From an uncultured Treponema sp. (GTDB lineage Bacteria > Spirochaetota > Spirochaetia > Treponematales > Treponemataceae), in the NCBI GenBank assembly GCA_934718065.1, contig CAKUZR010000008.1, positions 34,655 to 98,654 on the forward strand: a stretch of DNA of 64,000 bases, given 5' to 3'. The stretch's first letter is position 1. The number at the start of each line of letters is the position of its first letter. Below are positions 16,033 through 24,408 of the stretch, in pieces. The position numbers were made by a program, and so were the translations under genes. Below the pieces are notes generated by a model, which made no database searches, was not told where the DNA came from, and worked only from the letters and a program-made list of their open reading frames with translations.

Positions 16033-16956
16033 TTATTTGTCGCCAATATCAAGCAAAAAATCCATATTCCAGCCGTTTTCAACATATTTCAGCGAAACAA
16101 GATTTCCAGTTTTTTCAGCCTTCAGCTTTGGTTTTTGCGAAAGCTGGTAAAGAAACGATTTTTCATTTTTAGAGTCTTGAATTACCTGGGGCTCCACAAA
16201 ATATCCGGCAGAGGCTCCGCAATTTCCATCAGCCTTGAACAGAAAATAAAAAGTTTCGTCGCGGGATTTTCCGCCGCTCGTATATTTCCGGTCGCCCGTA
16301 AGCAAAAACGAACCGTCATTTTCCTTCCTGCTGAAATAAACCGTCCGAATTGTGTCCTTGATATTCTGCCCGTTCACAAAAAATCTTAAAATTTTCGGGT
16401 TGAATTCGGAATTTTCATTTTCCGCCCCGGAAGCCGTAACCGGCAGACTGACTTTTTTCAACGCTTCGGAATTTTTTTCTGTTTTTTCTTTTAACGCCGA
16501 AAGCTCCTCCATAACAGAATTCAAAAGCACATCGTTTGCGTTGTTTTTTGCAAATTCATTTGAAACAGCCACGTCGTTTCCAAGCAGACCGTAAATTCCG
16601 CTAAAAAATCCGTTCTGCCCCAAATACGAAACATCGTCCGCGGAAAGATAATCCAGCGCCCTTTTTACCGATTCAGCCTTCGCCGAATTTTTGTCCGCAG
16701 AAGAAATTTTCTGGCTTTCGCTTTTTTCAGCACCGGAAGATGTTTTATTTTCCCGGTTTGAAATATTTGTGCCAACAGTTCCCGGCGCATAAAATCTTGC
16801 GCCAAAAGTTGGAGCCGTAATTCTTGGCATAGCCGGTCCTTCCGAGGAAGAAATTTTCGGCATTGAAACGGAAGGCATTTCCATCTGGCAAAACGCGCCT
16901 GCGCAAAAAACTGAAAGAACCGCGAATTTCAGAAGATTTTTTTTACATATTCGCAA
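16033..16956 (-). CDS. Secreted or periplasmic protein of unknown function
   Basis: The best start is TTG at 16956: it gives a clean signal peptide (MRICKKNLLKFAVLSVFCAG, then AFCQ) and GGAGG lies 6 nt upstream, while the longer ATG frame from 17031 has neither. The product is 307 residues. After the signal comes a Ser/Pro-rich region, then a Glu/Lys-rich possibly helical part (VMEELSALKEKTEKNSEALK), then a beta-rich C-terminal domain (ILRFFVNGQNIKDTIRTVYF ... NGWNMDFLLDIGD). No family is recognised. The start overlaps the end of the HExxH gene by 14 bp, which suggests translational coupling. Confidence 0.75.
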   Translation of the reverse strand: MRICKKNLLKFAVLSVFCAGAFCQMEMPSVSMPKISSSEGPAMPRITAPTFGARFYAPGTVGTNISNRENKTSSGAEKSESQKISSADKNSAKAESVKRALDYLSADDVSYLGQNGFFSGIYGLLGNDVAVSNEFAKNNANDVLLNSVMEELSALKEKTEKNSEALKKVSLPVTASGAENENSEFNPKILRFFVNGQNIKDTIRTVYFSRKENDGSFLLTGDRKYTSGGKSRDETFYFLFKADGNCGASAGYFVEPQVIQDSKNEKSFLYQLSQKPKLKAEKTGNLVSLKYVENGWNMDFLLDIGDK

Positions 16957-17758
16957 GGCTTTCCTCCACGAATTCAAGCCGCTGAGTAAGCTGGGCGATT
17001 GTTTTTTCCAGCCGGTTCTTTTCTTTTTCAAGTTTTCCGCGCGCGTCCATTTTTGTGGCGGAACAAGCTTTCTGCTTCATCATTTCGCGGACTGAAGCAG
17101 GACTTTTTCCGTCAAGAAATTCTTTTTCAACTTCCTGGCGGTCATCCTTTTTGCGCACAGAAGCAACAACTTTCATATTTTCAAAACCGATTGCCGGATT
17201 CACGTCAACGCGCGCAACTTTCTGAATATCTTTCGCCGTGTTCCGCGGAAGGCACAAAACGCGGTCAATATAATCTTCGTAGCGGATGTTCGCCTGCTCG
17301 CAAAGCTCATGCGCTTTTATCAAAAGCTTTCCGAATTCCTGCATCATTTTTCCGTTCGCTTCCAGATATTCCTTTTTGATTTTTTCTGTAAGCTCAAGCA
17401 ATTCCGGATTCGATTCCCATTCAAGCTTGTAATAGCCTTTCTGCTCAGCAACAAGAAGAAGCTCGTTGAATTTTGCCCAGAAATGCTGGTTGTGAACCTT
17501 TGCGTTGTAAACCGTTCCAGCTTTTCCAGTTGTGGCAAGAAGCTCCTCCGTCTGAAGATGATGAGTGTATTCGTGAACCGCCGTATAAATCAGCTGGTTG
17601 TCGTTTTTGAAATTCTTGTTGTGCAGAAAAATTTCATGCGTGTCCGGCATATAAAAACCGTTCACACGCTTGCTTTCTTTTCCTGTCTGCGTAACTGAAA
17701 AATCCAGTTCCGTAGGCGCAATGTCAATCAGAATTTCCTTTATTTTTGCGTTGTCCAT
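16943..17758 (-). CDS. Putative zinc metallopeptidase-like protein (HEYTHH motif)
   Basis: A 271-residue protein. An N-terminal domain with HEIFLHNKNFKNDNQLIYTA precedes VHEYTHHLQTEE, a HExxH zincin-type motif. A downstream HNQHFWAKFNELL segment could supply the third ligand, as in WLM/SprT-like folds. The C-terminal third is charged and helical, ending in a predicted coiled coil (GKLEKEKNRLEKTIAQLTQR). I infer a metal-binding fold, possibly a peptidase, but cannot name a family. It sits in the run of five minus-strand genes. Confidence 0.65.
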   Translation of the reverse strand: MDNAKIKEILIDIAPTELDFSVTQTGKESKRVNGFYMPDTHEIFLHNKNFKNDNQLIYTAVHEYTHHLQTEELLATTGKAGTVYNAKVHNQHFWAKFNELLLVAEQKGYYKLEWESNPELLELTEKIKKEYLEANGKMMQEFGKLLIKAHELCEQANIRYEDYIDRVLCLPRNTAKDIQKVARVDVNPAIGFENMKVVASVRKKDDRQEVEKEFLDGKSPASVREMMKQKACSATKMDARGKLEKEKNRLEKTIAQLTQRLEFVEESLANM

Positions 17759-17785
17759 TTTTTCCTGCTTGTTATATTAAAAACA

Positions 17786-19762
17786 TTATGCCTTTTTTGT
17801 CAAAGCCGCACGAATCTGCGCCGCGAAAAGTTTATTCTGGTCGCTGCGCTCCGGAACAGAAAATTTCGGTTTTCCGTCCTCTTCTGAAATACGGTAAATT
17901 CGCCGCGGATTTGTTGTATACGCTGGACTTTCAGGATTGTTTATCCACCAGTCAAGAACGGAAAGAATGCAGAGCGTATATTTCAAAAGATTTGCGTTGT
18001 TCGCATTTGTGTTCGCCGTTGTGTTGTTTGCGCCGAGCAGCGTGTCGAGCCGCTTTGAAATCTCATTTGAAATATCAAATTTGTAGTGCGCCCAAGGATT
18101 TTCTATCATGGAAACATCGCCGTGCATTGAAGCAACTTTGTCGCAAAGAGAAACTGCTTCTGTAAAATAATTTCTTGCAAAATCAGTGCGCAAAAAAAGC
18201 GGGCGGTATTTGCTTTCATCCTGGGGACGTTCAAGAATCAGCTGGTCAAATTTAAAATGCGGAAGGAAATGCCACTGTGTCTGCCACAAAAGCGACGTAA
18301 TCAGTTTTTTTCCGAACTGGGAATCCTCGTAATCGTCCTGCGAATAAATCTGGTTCACAAGATCGTTCAGCGGATCGCAATAGAGTTTTTCAAAAACATT
18401 CTCGCGGTACGCCGACCAGTCATCCATAACAGAAGCGATTGTGTCTTTTTCCTTTGAAGAAGCCGAGGCGTTTGAAATCGGCGTGAATTTGATATTTCTG
18501 CAGCCAACAAAACAATCCTCCAGAATCCGAAGAAGAACAACCGTAACCTGCAAAGGATTTTCCGGGCTCAGCACGTTGAATCCATCGGCAAAATTGTAAA
18601 GCGGCTGAAAATACGGATACATATCCGGGTGCTTTTCAAGCTGCGCAAATCCCGCCTGCGGAAAAAGCTGGTCAAGAAGTTTTATTCCCGTTGCAACAAT
18701 TTGGTCTTTTTTGCCTTTTTCAGGCTTGACCGCGGTGTCAGGCTTTTTTTCTTCCTCAACTTTAACAGTTTTCGCCTTTTCCGGAAGAAGCAAATCGTAT
18801 TTGTGCAAACCCACGAATTTCAAAATATCCGCAACTTTCACCTTGAAGAAATCAGGATATTCCTCGTAAGTATCGGAGCACATTCTCATCAAAAGCGGAT
18901 AGCACTTTTTCACAATTTCATTCTGAATATAAAGCCAGTCTGTAATCGCTTCCTTTGCAAGCGATGAAAGTTTTTCCTGCGGAGAATCTGGATATGAAAC
19001 TTCATCCGTGTAAATTTCCTTTATAAGCTTCGGAATTTTGTTTTCGCCGTAATAATAAACCTGAATCAAAAGTTTATAAACCGCGCGGATGTACGGAATC
19101 AAATCCTGAACAACGTAAGGCTGCGGCAAATCCAGAATTTCAATGTGCGCAAGCTTTACGGTCTGCATTGTCCAGCCGGCAATCATTCTTAGGAATTTGA
19201 ATTTTGTTTCAGTTCCGCTTGCAATTTTCGCCTTGTATGAAGCCGGAGCAATCTGAATCAAAGTTTTAATCACCGTAATAAATCCGGAAAGATTTTCAAC
19301 ATGATGCTTTAAAGTTACTGTGCAGAATTCAGAGACAACCTGCTCGTGACCGTTCTGCTGAAAATATTTTATAAAATTGAAAAGACCGTAGTTCGGCTTG
19401 ATTCCATATTCGTCGCGCATCATAAGCTTGTCGAAAAGAGAATTAAGTTTTGCTGTTACCGGCGCAAGCTCTTCCTGCCGCTTCCTTGTTCCGCTGCCAT
19501 TATGTTCATTCTGCGCCCCGCCAGAACCCGCGGAATTTTCTGAGCTTCCAGAAGAAGTCTGACGCATAAGCCGCCCCGTTCCTTTTGTGGATTTTCCCGA
19601 TGATTTTGAACTGTCCGAACGTTCGTACATAACTTCTCCCCCAAGTTTTTTTGACATAAGTTCAGCTTCTTCAGGATTCAAATGACCAATTGCCTTTCTT
19701 GTTCTATCAAGCGTTCCAGGAGCCCAGTCAGCTTCCCTGGCTCTTTTTCCATCTTCCTGCAT
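17786..19762 (-). CDS. Large cytoplasmic protein of unknown function
   Basis: A 658-residue protein with no signal peptide or membrane span. Residues 1-100 are Ser/Gly/Lys-rich and look disordered (for example SDSSKSSGKSTKGTGRL). The rest is mainly alpha-helical, with an acidic/Lys linker around residue 335 (VKVEEEKKPDTAVKPEKGKK). A run of four Asn/Thr residues near the C-terminus (NNTTANTNANNANL) suggests a loop. The ATG is preceded by AAGGGGG. I do not recognise a family; its place between a DUF2804-like gene and an HExxH gene, all closely spaced, suggests one transcript. Confidence 0.75.
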   Translation of the reverse strand: MQEDGKRAREADWAPGTLDRTRKAIGHLNPEEAELMSKKLGGEVMYERSDSSKSSGKSTKGTGRLMRQTSSGSSENSAGSGGAQNEHNGSGTRKRQEELAPVTAKLNSLFDKLMMRDEYGIKPNYGLFNFIKYFQQNGHEQVVSEFCTVTLKHHVENLSGFITVIKTLIQIAPASYKAKIASGTETKFKFLRMIAGWTMQTVKLAHIEILDLPQPYVVQDLIPYIRAVYKLLIQVYYYGENKIPKLIKEIYTDEVSYPDSPQEKLSSLAKEAITDWLYIQNEIVKKCYPLLMRMCSDTYEEYPDFFKVKVADILKFVGLHKYDLLLPEKAKTVKVEEEKKPDTAVKPEKGKKDQIVATGIKLLDQLFPQAGFAQLEKHPDMYPYFQPLYNFADGFNVLSPENPLQVTVVLLRILEDCFVGCRNIKFTPISNASASSKEKDTIASVMDDWSAYRENVFEKLYCDPLNDLVNQIYSQDDYEDSQFGKKLITSLLWQTQWHFLPHFKFDQLILERPQDESKYRPLFLRTDFARNYFTEAVSLCDKVASMHGDVSMIENPWAHYKFDISNEISKRLDTLLGANNTTANTNANNANLLKYTLCILSVLDWWINNPESPAYTTNPRRIYRISEEDGKPKFSVPERSDQNKLFAAQIRAALTKKA

Positions 19763-19778
19763 AAAATTTTCCCCCTTG

Positions 19779-20843
19779 CTACAAACGAATGTGACTTTTT
19801 TTCACGATTCCAGGGCAATTTTTTAGAATGATTTTTTCTCCGCTTTTTGAAACCAGCACGCCGTCGAAAGTGCCGTAAATTGTTGTGTAAACATTGCGCA
19901 TCACAATTATATTCAATGTTCTGTTGCTTACCGAAGAAGGATTGAACGACAAGTCGACCATTCCTTCAGTGTCCTGCGCAACCCACTTTTTCGCAATTCC
20001 AAAAGGATGAGTAATCTGCACAGGAGGCATAGCGGTAATTTCACCGTCAACAGAAAGCATATCGTTGTTGTACAAATCTTCATCCAGTGCCATATAGCTT
20101 GTGTTTCCAAATGAAAAAACAATGTCTTTCCCGTTGATATTCGCCATTCCGTACATAATTTCGCTGGAAGAGCGCGGCTTTAAATATGTTCTGTTCAGCA
20201 TAAAAAGGCCGAGCCCCTTGCTTTGCGGGATTTCCTTTATGTGGTGGCGATGTTTTCCCGTGTTCAAGCCGCCTTCAAGGCTCAACGGAACAAACCAGCT
20301 TGCCGAGCAACGCTGCATTGTGGGAGCCGGATTCACAAAAAGGACTTCACTTGAATTTTTATTGAAATGCGCAAAATATTTCGCTTTTACCGCCGGCCTG
20401 AATTTATCGCCGCGAACAGTAAACGACAGTGCAATCCTGTCTCTTTTCCGGCTCCAGCTGATTTTTATATATCTTGTGCTTGAAAAAGTATTGCAGGCCG
20501 CCTCAAATGTATTCACCGGAACAAAACGCCTTCTTGGCCCCATGAAAGAATGATACGCAAGTTTCTGTCCGTTCTCCTTGTTCCAGAAAATCACTTCCGC
20601 AAGCCCGAAAGCCTTGTCGTCAAAAAATTCCGCAAGCCCGATATAATTTTCCACAGCAAAAATAAAGCAAACCCGGCTCTTTATTCTGAAATTTGAAAAA
20701 AATGTGGAAGTCGGAATTCCCGCGAAAGGAGCTTTTACTCCGCGAATATCAACAGCATCTGAAACTCCAGAAAACGAACCGAAATTAATTTTTCCGTTCT
20801 GAACAATATTTTCAGGAGCTTTCACAAGAGGTCTAGAATACAC
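19779..20843 (-). CDS. DUF2804-like protein
   Basis: 354 residues starting at a GTG preceded by TGAGGA. The overall pattern resembles DUF2804 proteins: an opening SRPLVKAPENIVQNGKINFG, a central SLEGGLNTGKHRHHIKE, and the late GFGNTSYMALDE-like and EGMVDLSFNPSSVSNRTLN segments followed by YGTFDGVLVSKSGEKI, where DUF2804 members have a YGxFxG motif. The function of that family is not established. It is the first gene of the minus-strand run and has the best promoter in it. Confidence 0.7.
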   Translation of the reverse strand: MYSRPLVKAPENIVQNGKINFGSFSGVSDAVDIRGVKAPFAGIPTSTFFSNFRIKSRVCFIFAVENYIGLAEFFDDKAFGLAEVIFWNKENGQKLAYHSFMGPRRRFVPVNTFEAACNTFSSTRYIKISWSRKRDRIALSFTVRGDKFRPAVKAKYFAHFNKNSSEVLFVNPAPTMQRCSASWFVPLSLEGGLNTGKHRHHIKEIPQSKGLGLFMLNRTYLKPRSSSEIMYGMANINGKDIVFSFGNTSYMALDEDLYNNDMLSVDGEITAMPPVQITHPFGIAKKWVAQDTEGMVDLSFNPSSVSNRTLNIIVMRNVYTTIYGTFDGVLVSKSGEKIILKNCPGIVKKSHIRL

Positions 20844-20878
20844 AAAAAATCCTCAGCTAAATAAAGCAATTTCTGTAT

Positions 20879-20907
20879 ATTATATAAGAATATATTGTAG
20901 TTATCAA
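20879..20907 (-). promoter_or_regulatory. Promoter of the five-gene minus-strand run
   Basis: On the minus strand TTGATA (20902-20907), a 17 bp spacer and TATAAT (20879-20884), 35 nt before the GTG start. Confidence 0.7.
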
Positions 20908-20950
20908 ATAATTTTCTTGTTAATTAAAAACACCGTGATAAAATTAATGA

Positions 20951-21154
20951 TAGCCTGAATGTCGAGTTTTTTGTTGAAAGAATAAAAGCGTAGGCAGATT
21001 TGCAATTTGTGAAGATTTTTGGCGATTGAATTCATTAAAGTGCGGAGCACCCGAATTAATACAAGCGCAGCGCGAGCCAAATCCATCTGAGCAAATTGGA
21101 AATATGCCGAAAGCGTTCTTTCAGAATTTGCAAAAAAAATCGACATTAAAGCCA
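20951..21154 (-). mobile_element. MITE-like repeat, copy B
   Basis: About 204 bp with inverted ends TAGCCTGAATGTCGAGTTTT and the complement of AAAATCGACATTAAAGCCA. It is inverted relative to copy A and ends 27 bp before the metallo-hydrolase ATG. Confidence 0.8.
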
Positions 21155-21181
21155 AATAAACTTTGCAACAGGAGATGCTTT

Positions 21182-22633
21182 ATGGGAATAAAATTGTATT
21201 CACTCGGTGCGGCACAGGAAGTTACCGGCTCAAAACATATTCTGGAAATTGACGGCCGTCAGATAATGATTGACTGCGGTGCATTCCAGGGAAAACGAAA
21301 AGAATCCGACGACAAAAACAGAAATTTCGATTTTGCACACGAGCAGCTTGAAGCTGTGATTCTTACCCACGGACACTACGACCACTGCGGACTTTTGCCG
21401 GTTCTTACAAAAAAAGGCTACGACGGAAACATTTACGCAACTCCGGCAACCCGCGACATTGCAAATCTTGTTATGATGGACAGCGCGCGGATTCAGGCAA
21501 GGGATGCTGAATTCCTTGCAAAGCAGGCAAGAAAAAAAGGCGAAAAATTCAGCTGGCGGCCAATTTTCGACGAAGATGATGTTGTAAAATGCGCCAACCA
21601 GATTATCTGCCTTTCATACAATAGAAAAATGTACATCGCCCCTGATGTTCAGCTGGAATTTTTCGATGCTGGACATATTCTTGGCTCATCGTTCGCAAAT
21701 CTTACAATCCGGGGCTGGCATTCAGGCTTGAGCACGCCGTATGTTCATTCAACCGGCGAAAACGAAACCAGAATTCTTTTTACAGGCGACATTGGTCGCA
21801 AGGAAAAACCGATTATCCGGCCGCCGGCAACAAATATTCCTGCGCCAGACTACATTGTTCTTGAATCAACCTACGGAAACCGCAAGCATGAAAACCGCGA
21901 ATTCGCGCTGAAAGAGCTTGAACGCGTTGTGCGCGACACCTGCGCAAAAAAAGGAAAAATCATAATTCCTTCATTCGCGATAGAAAGGGTTCAGGAGCTC
22001 GTTTACTATCTGCATCTTCTTACCGACCAGAAAAAAATTCCGGTTGTGCCGATTTACGTTGACTCCCCGATGGCGGCGAATGCAACAAGCGTTTTCCGCG
22101 TTCATCCGGAATGTTACGACGAAAGCGTGAACGAAGCATTCCTGAAGCACCACAAAAATCCGTTCGGTTTTGGCTCGCTGACTTTCACAACAAGCGTGGA
22201 AGAATCAAAAGCCCTGAACAAAAAAGAAGGTCCGATGATTATTATTTCCGCGGATGGAATGTGCGAAGCCGGACGCGTTCTTTATCATCTTGCAAATGAA
22301 ATAAACAACGAAAGAAATACAGTCCTCATCGTTGGCTACATGGCGGAAAACACTTTGGGCCGAAGAATCCGGGACGGAGCAAAAGAAGTGAAAATTCTGG
22401 GCGATTTGTACCAGGTCAAAGCGAAAGTTGAGCAAATCAACGCATTCAGCGCGCATGCAGACTACGAAGAAATGACCGACTGGCTCGACAGCCTTGACAA
22501 AAGCCGCCTCAAAAACATCTTCATGGTTCACGGCGAAAAAGACGCCCAGGAGTTCTTCACAAACTACCTGCACGACCACGGCTATAAAAATGTAACCGTA
22601 GTAAAATATGATGAAACCTATGAATTAGGCTAA
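21182..22633 (+). CDS. MBL-fold / beta-CASP metallo-hydrolase with RMMBL motif
   Basis: 483 residues from the ATG at 21182 (CAGGAG upstream); an open frame further upstream runs through the MITE and is rejected. The metallo-beta-lactamase motif 2 THGHYDHCG, motif 3 DAGHILGSS, motif 4 FTGDIGRKEKP and the beta-CASP blocks (LESTYGNR, VDSPMA, GMCEAGRVLYHL, INAFSAHADYEEM, MVHGEKDAQ) are all present. This matches the YsxB/CPSF-like RNA-processing or exonuclease branch. It probably acts as a Zn-dependent nuclease on RNA, but the substrate is not identifiable. Confidence 0.9.
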   Translation: MGIKLYSLGAAQEVTGSKHILEIDGRQIMIDCGAFQGKRKESDDKNRNFDFAHEQLEAVILTHGHYDHCGLLPVLTKKGYDGNIYATPATRDIANLVMMDSARIQARDAEFLAKQARKKGEKFSWRPIFDEDDVVKCANQIICLSYNRKMYIAPDVQLEFFDAGHILGSSFANLTIRGWHSGLSTPYVHSTGENETRILFTGDIGRKEKPIIRPPATNIPAPDYIVLESTYGNRKHENREFALKELERVVRDTCAKKGKIIIPSFAIERVQELVYYLHLLTDQKKIPVVPIYVDSPMAANATSVFRVHPECYDESVNEAFLKHHKNPFGFGSLTFTTSVEESKALNKKEGPMIIISADGMCEAGRVLYHLANEINNERNTVLIVGYMAENTLGRRIRDGAKEVKILGDLYQVKAKVEQINAFSAHADYEEMTDWLDSLDKSRLKNIFMVHGEKDAQEFFTNYLHDHGYKNVTVVKYDETYELG

Positions 22634-22660
22634 AATAAAAAAAAACGAAAGGAGTTTTTT

Positions 22661-23704
22661 ATGAAAAAAGCAACAAAATTATTTACACGCTGTATCTGCC
22701 TTTGCGCAATCGCAAGCCTTATCGGGGGGGGGTGTAACAGCAGCAGCTCAGATGATGAAATAAAGGCAACTGTAAGCAAAACAACTTCTTCACTAGTAAC
22801 TGTTGAAGAAGATTCTTACAGCAGCATTGTTTCAGAAAGCGACAAAACAACCGTAAATGCCGCGCTTGACTCTGCAGGAATTGATAAAATCATCAAATCC
22901 GCATCAGACTATTCCGGATTTGCAAAAAACGCCGAAAATTCATCATACGATGAAAGCCGCTCAACAAGCGCAAACGATTTAGGAACAAAAATTTATTCAG
23001 AGCTTTCAGAAAAATACACGACTTTTGCAGAAAGCCTTGAAAATTCAGGAAAAGCCTCGCTGTCTTACACAATAACTCCGGGCGAAATAACAGGACTTCC
23101 TGAAGGAACAAAAATGACAGTTCCGCTGTTCTCTATTTCTCACACAGTTTCCTCCTCAAACAGAGGCTCAGCGACAAGCCAGGCATTCTCGCAAAGCATT
23201 TCTTCAACTTTATTCAAAGATATGAAAACTTCTGAAGAGAACAGTATTTTCAAACAGATTGCCGCAAATTCCGCTCAAAATTTCAGTTATGCTGCCGCAA
23301 CAACAATCGACATAGAAAAAGCACAGAGCGGAAATTACCAAAATCTTTCTGACATCATGAAAATCACAGGAAGCGGAAAACTTGATTTTTACACAAGCAG
23401 CTTTATTTCATTTGTAACTGATGAAAAAATCGCCGGAAAATTTTCTGTTGAATTAAAAATCAATGCAAGAACAACAGATTTCAGCAACATAGTAAAAAAT
23501 ATTGAAGAATCTGACTCTCCAGAAACAATTCCGCCTGAAAATTTGCTTGATCCAGAAAACACAGAAGCCTCTCTTGTGATTGACGTATGCGACCTGAACG
23601 GAAATTTCATCTACAATTACAAAAATCTTACAGCCATCTCTGAAATTGAAAAATATGCAACTCTGTTCAATCTTAACGATATGATTTCCTGCGGGAATGA
23701 ATAA
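22661..23704 (+). CDS. Lipoprotein of unknown function with G9 tract in the signal peptide
   Basis: 347 residues. The signal sequence MKKATKLFTRCICLCAIASL ends IGGGC, a lipobox-like site, so the mature protein would be lipid-anchored at the cysteine. The three Gly codons are a run of nine G (22724-22732). Mature residues are Ser-rich and then mixed alpha/beta, with SLSYTITPGEITGLPEGTKM-type segments and no recognised domain. GGAGTT precedes the ATG. It is 27 bp downstream of the metallo-hydrolase and ends at a bidirectional terminator. Confidence 0.8.
   Translation: MKKATKLFTRCICLCAIASLIGGGCNSSSSDDEIKATVSKTTSSLVTVEEDSYSSIVSESDKTTVNAALDSAGIDKIIKSASDYSGFAKNAENSSYDESRSTSANDLGTKIYSELSEKYTTFAESLENSGKASLSYTITPGEITGLPEGTKMTVPLFSISHTVSSSNRGSATSQAFSQSISSTLFKDMKTSEENSIFKQIAANSAQNFSYAAATTIDIEKAQSGNYQNLSDIMKITGSGKLDFYTSSFISFVTDEKIAGKFSVELKINARTTDFSNIVKNIEESDSPETIPPENLLDPENTEASLVIDVCDLNGNFIYNYKNLTAISEIEKYATLFNLNDMISCGNE
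22724..22732 (+). repeat. Homopolymeric G9 tract in coding sequence
   Basis: Nine consecutive G lie inside the lipobox codons. A one-base change would shift the frame before the acylated cysteine. Confidence 0.95.
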
Positions 23705-23718
23705 TCCACAAAAAAAAA

Positions 23719-23760
23719 TGCTCCGAAAGCCTTAAAACTTTTGGAGCAGTTTTATTTTTT
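23719..23760. terminator. Bidirectional terminator between the lipoprotein gene and hisB
   Basis: TGCTCCGAAAG (23719-23729) pairs with CTTTTGGAGCA (23738-23748) and is flanked by A-rich and T-rich tracts on both strands. Confidence 0.8.
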
Positions 23761-24382
23761 ACGAGCCAATTGTTCCTTTGGTTGAAGGGATTGCTCCGTT
23801 TCGGCGGGGATCTATTTCAACGGCGGCGCGGATTGCCCTGGCCGCGGCTTTGAACAAGCCTTCCATTTTGTGGTGGTCGCTGCGGCCGCGTAATGTGTCA
23901 AGGTGAAGATTGCACTGCGCGCTATTAACGAACGCCTGCCAGAAATCTTCAAAACAGTCAGTTTGAAAACTTGCTTCAACGCCATTTGAATTCAAGCTGA
24001 CCAGCGGAATTCCGGTAAGCTCGGCATTGCACACAAGAAACGGACGGCCGCCAAAATCAACTGCCGCACGGAGCAACGCCTCGTCCATCGGGTACAAAAA
24101 CGAGCCTGTTCTATAAATTCCAGCGCAATTGCCCAGCGCTTTTGCAAAACAAGAGCCGAGCACAATTCCTGTGTCTTCAATCAGATGGTGCTGATCAACA
24201 TTCAAGTCGCCTTTAAGCGAGCCGCTCAAATCAAAAAGTCCATGCTTGCAAAAAGAACGAAGCATATGATCAAAAAATCCGATTGGATTTTCCATTTCAC
24301 ATTTGCCGGTTCCGTCCAAATTCAATGTAAGAGAAATTTGAGTTTCTCTAGTAGTTCGTTCAACAGTTGCTATGCGCGCCAT
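23759..24382 (-). CDS. hisB: Imidazoleglycerol-phosphate dehydratase
   Basis: 207 residues from the ATG at 24382 (AAGGA eight bases upstream); a TTG two codons earlier is less likely. It carries the Mn-binding HisB motifs FFDHMLRSF, DQHHLIEDTGIVLG and DHHKMEGLFKAAARA. It converts IGP to imidazole-acetol phosphate in histidine synthesis. It is the stand-alone dehydratase form, without the HisB-N phosphatase. It lies 26 bp behind hisG and is presumably co-transcribed. Confidence 0.95.
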   Translation of the reverse strand: MARIATVERTTRETQISLTLNLDGTGKCEMENPIGFFDHMLRSFCKHGLFDLSGSLKGDLNVDQHHLIEDTGIVLGSCFAKALGNCAGIYRTGSFLYPMDEALLRAAVDFGGRPFLVCNAELTGIPLVSLNSNGVEASFQTDCFEDFWQAFVNSAQCNLHLDTLRGRSDHHKMEGLFKAAARAIRAAVEIDPRRNGAIPSTKGTIGS

Positions 24383-24408
24383 TTTCAATCCTTCAGTTTT
24401 AAAGCAGA

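Noticed and set aside
21026..21181. Upstream extension of the metallo-hydrolase
   Set aside because: It lies in MITE-like copy B; the ATG at 21182 has a ribosome binding site and the family N-terminus.
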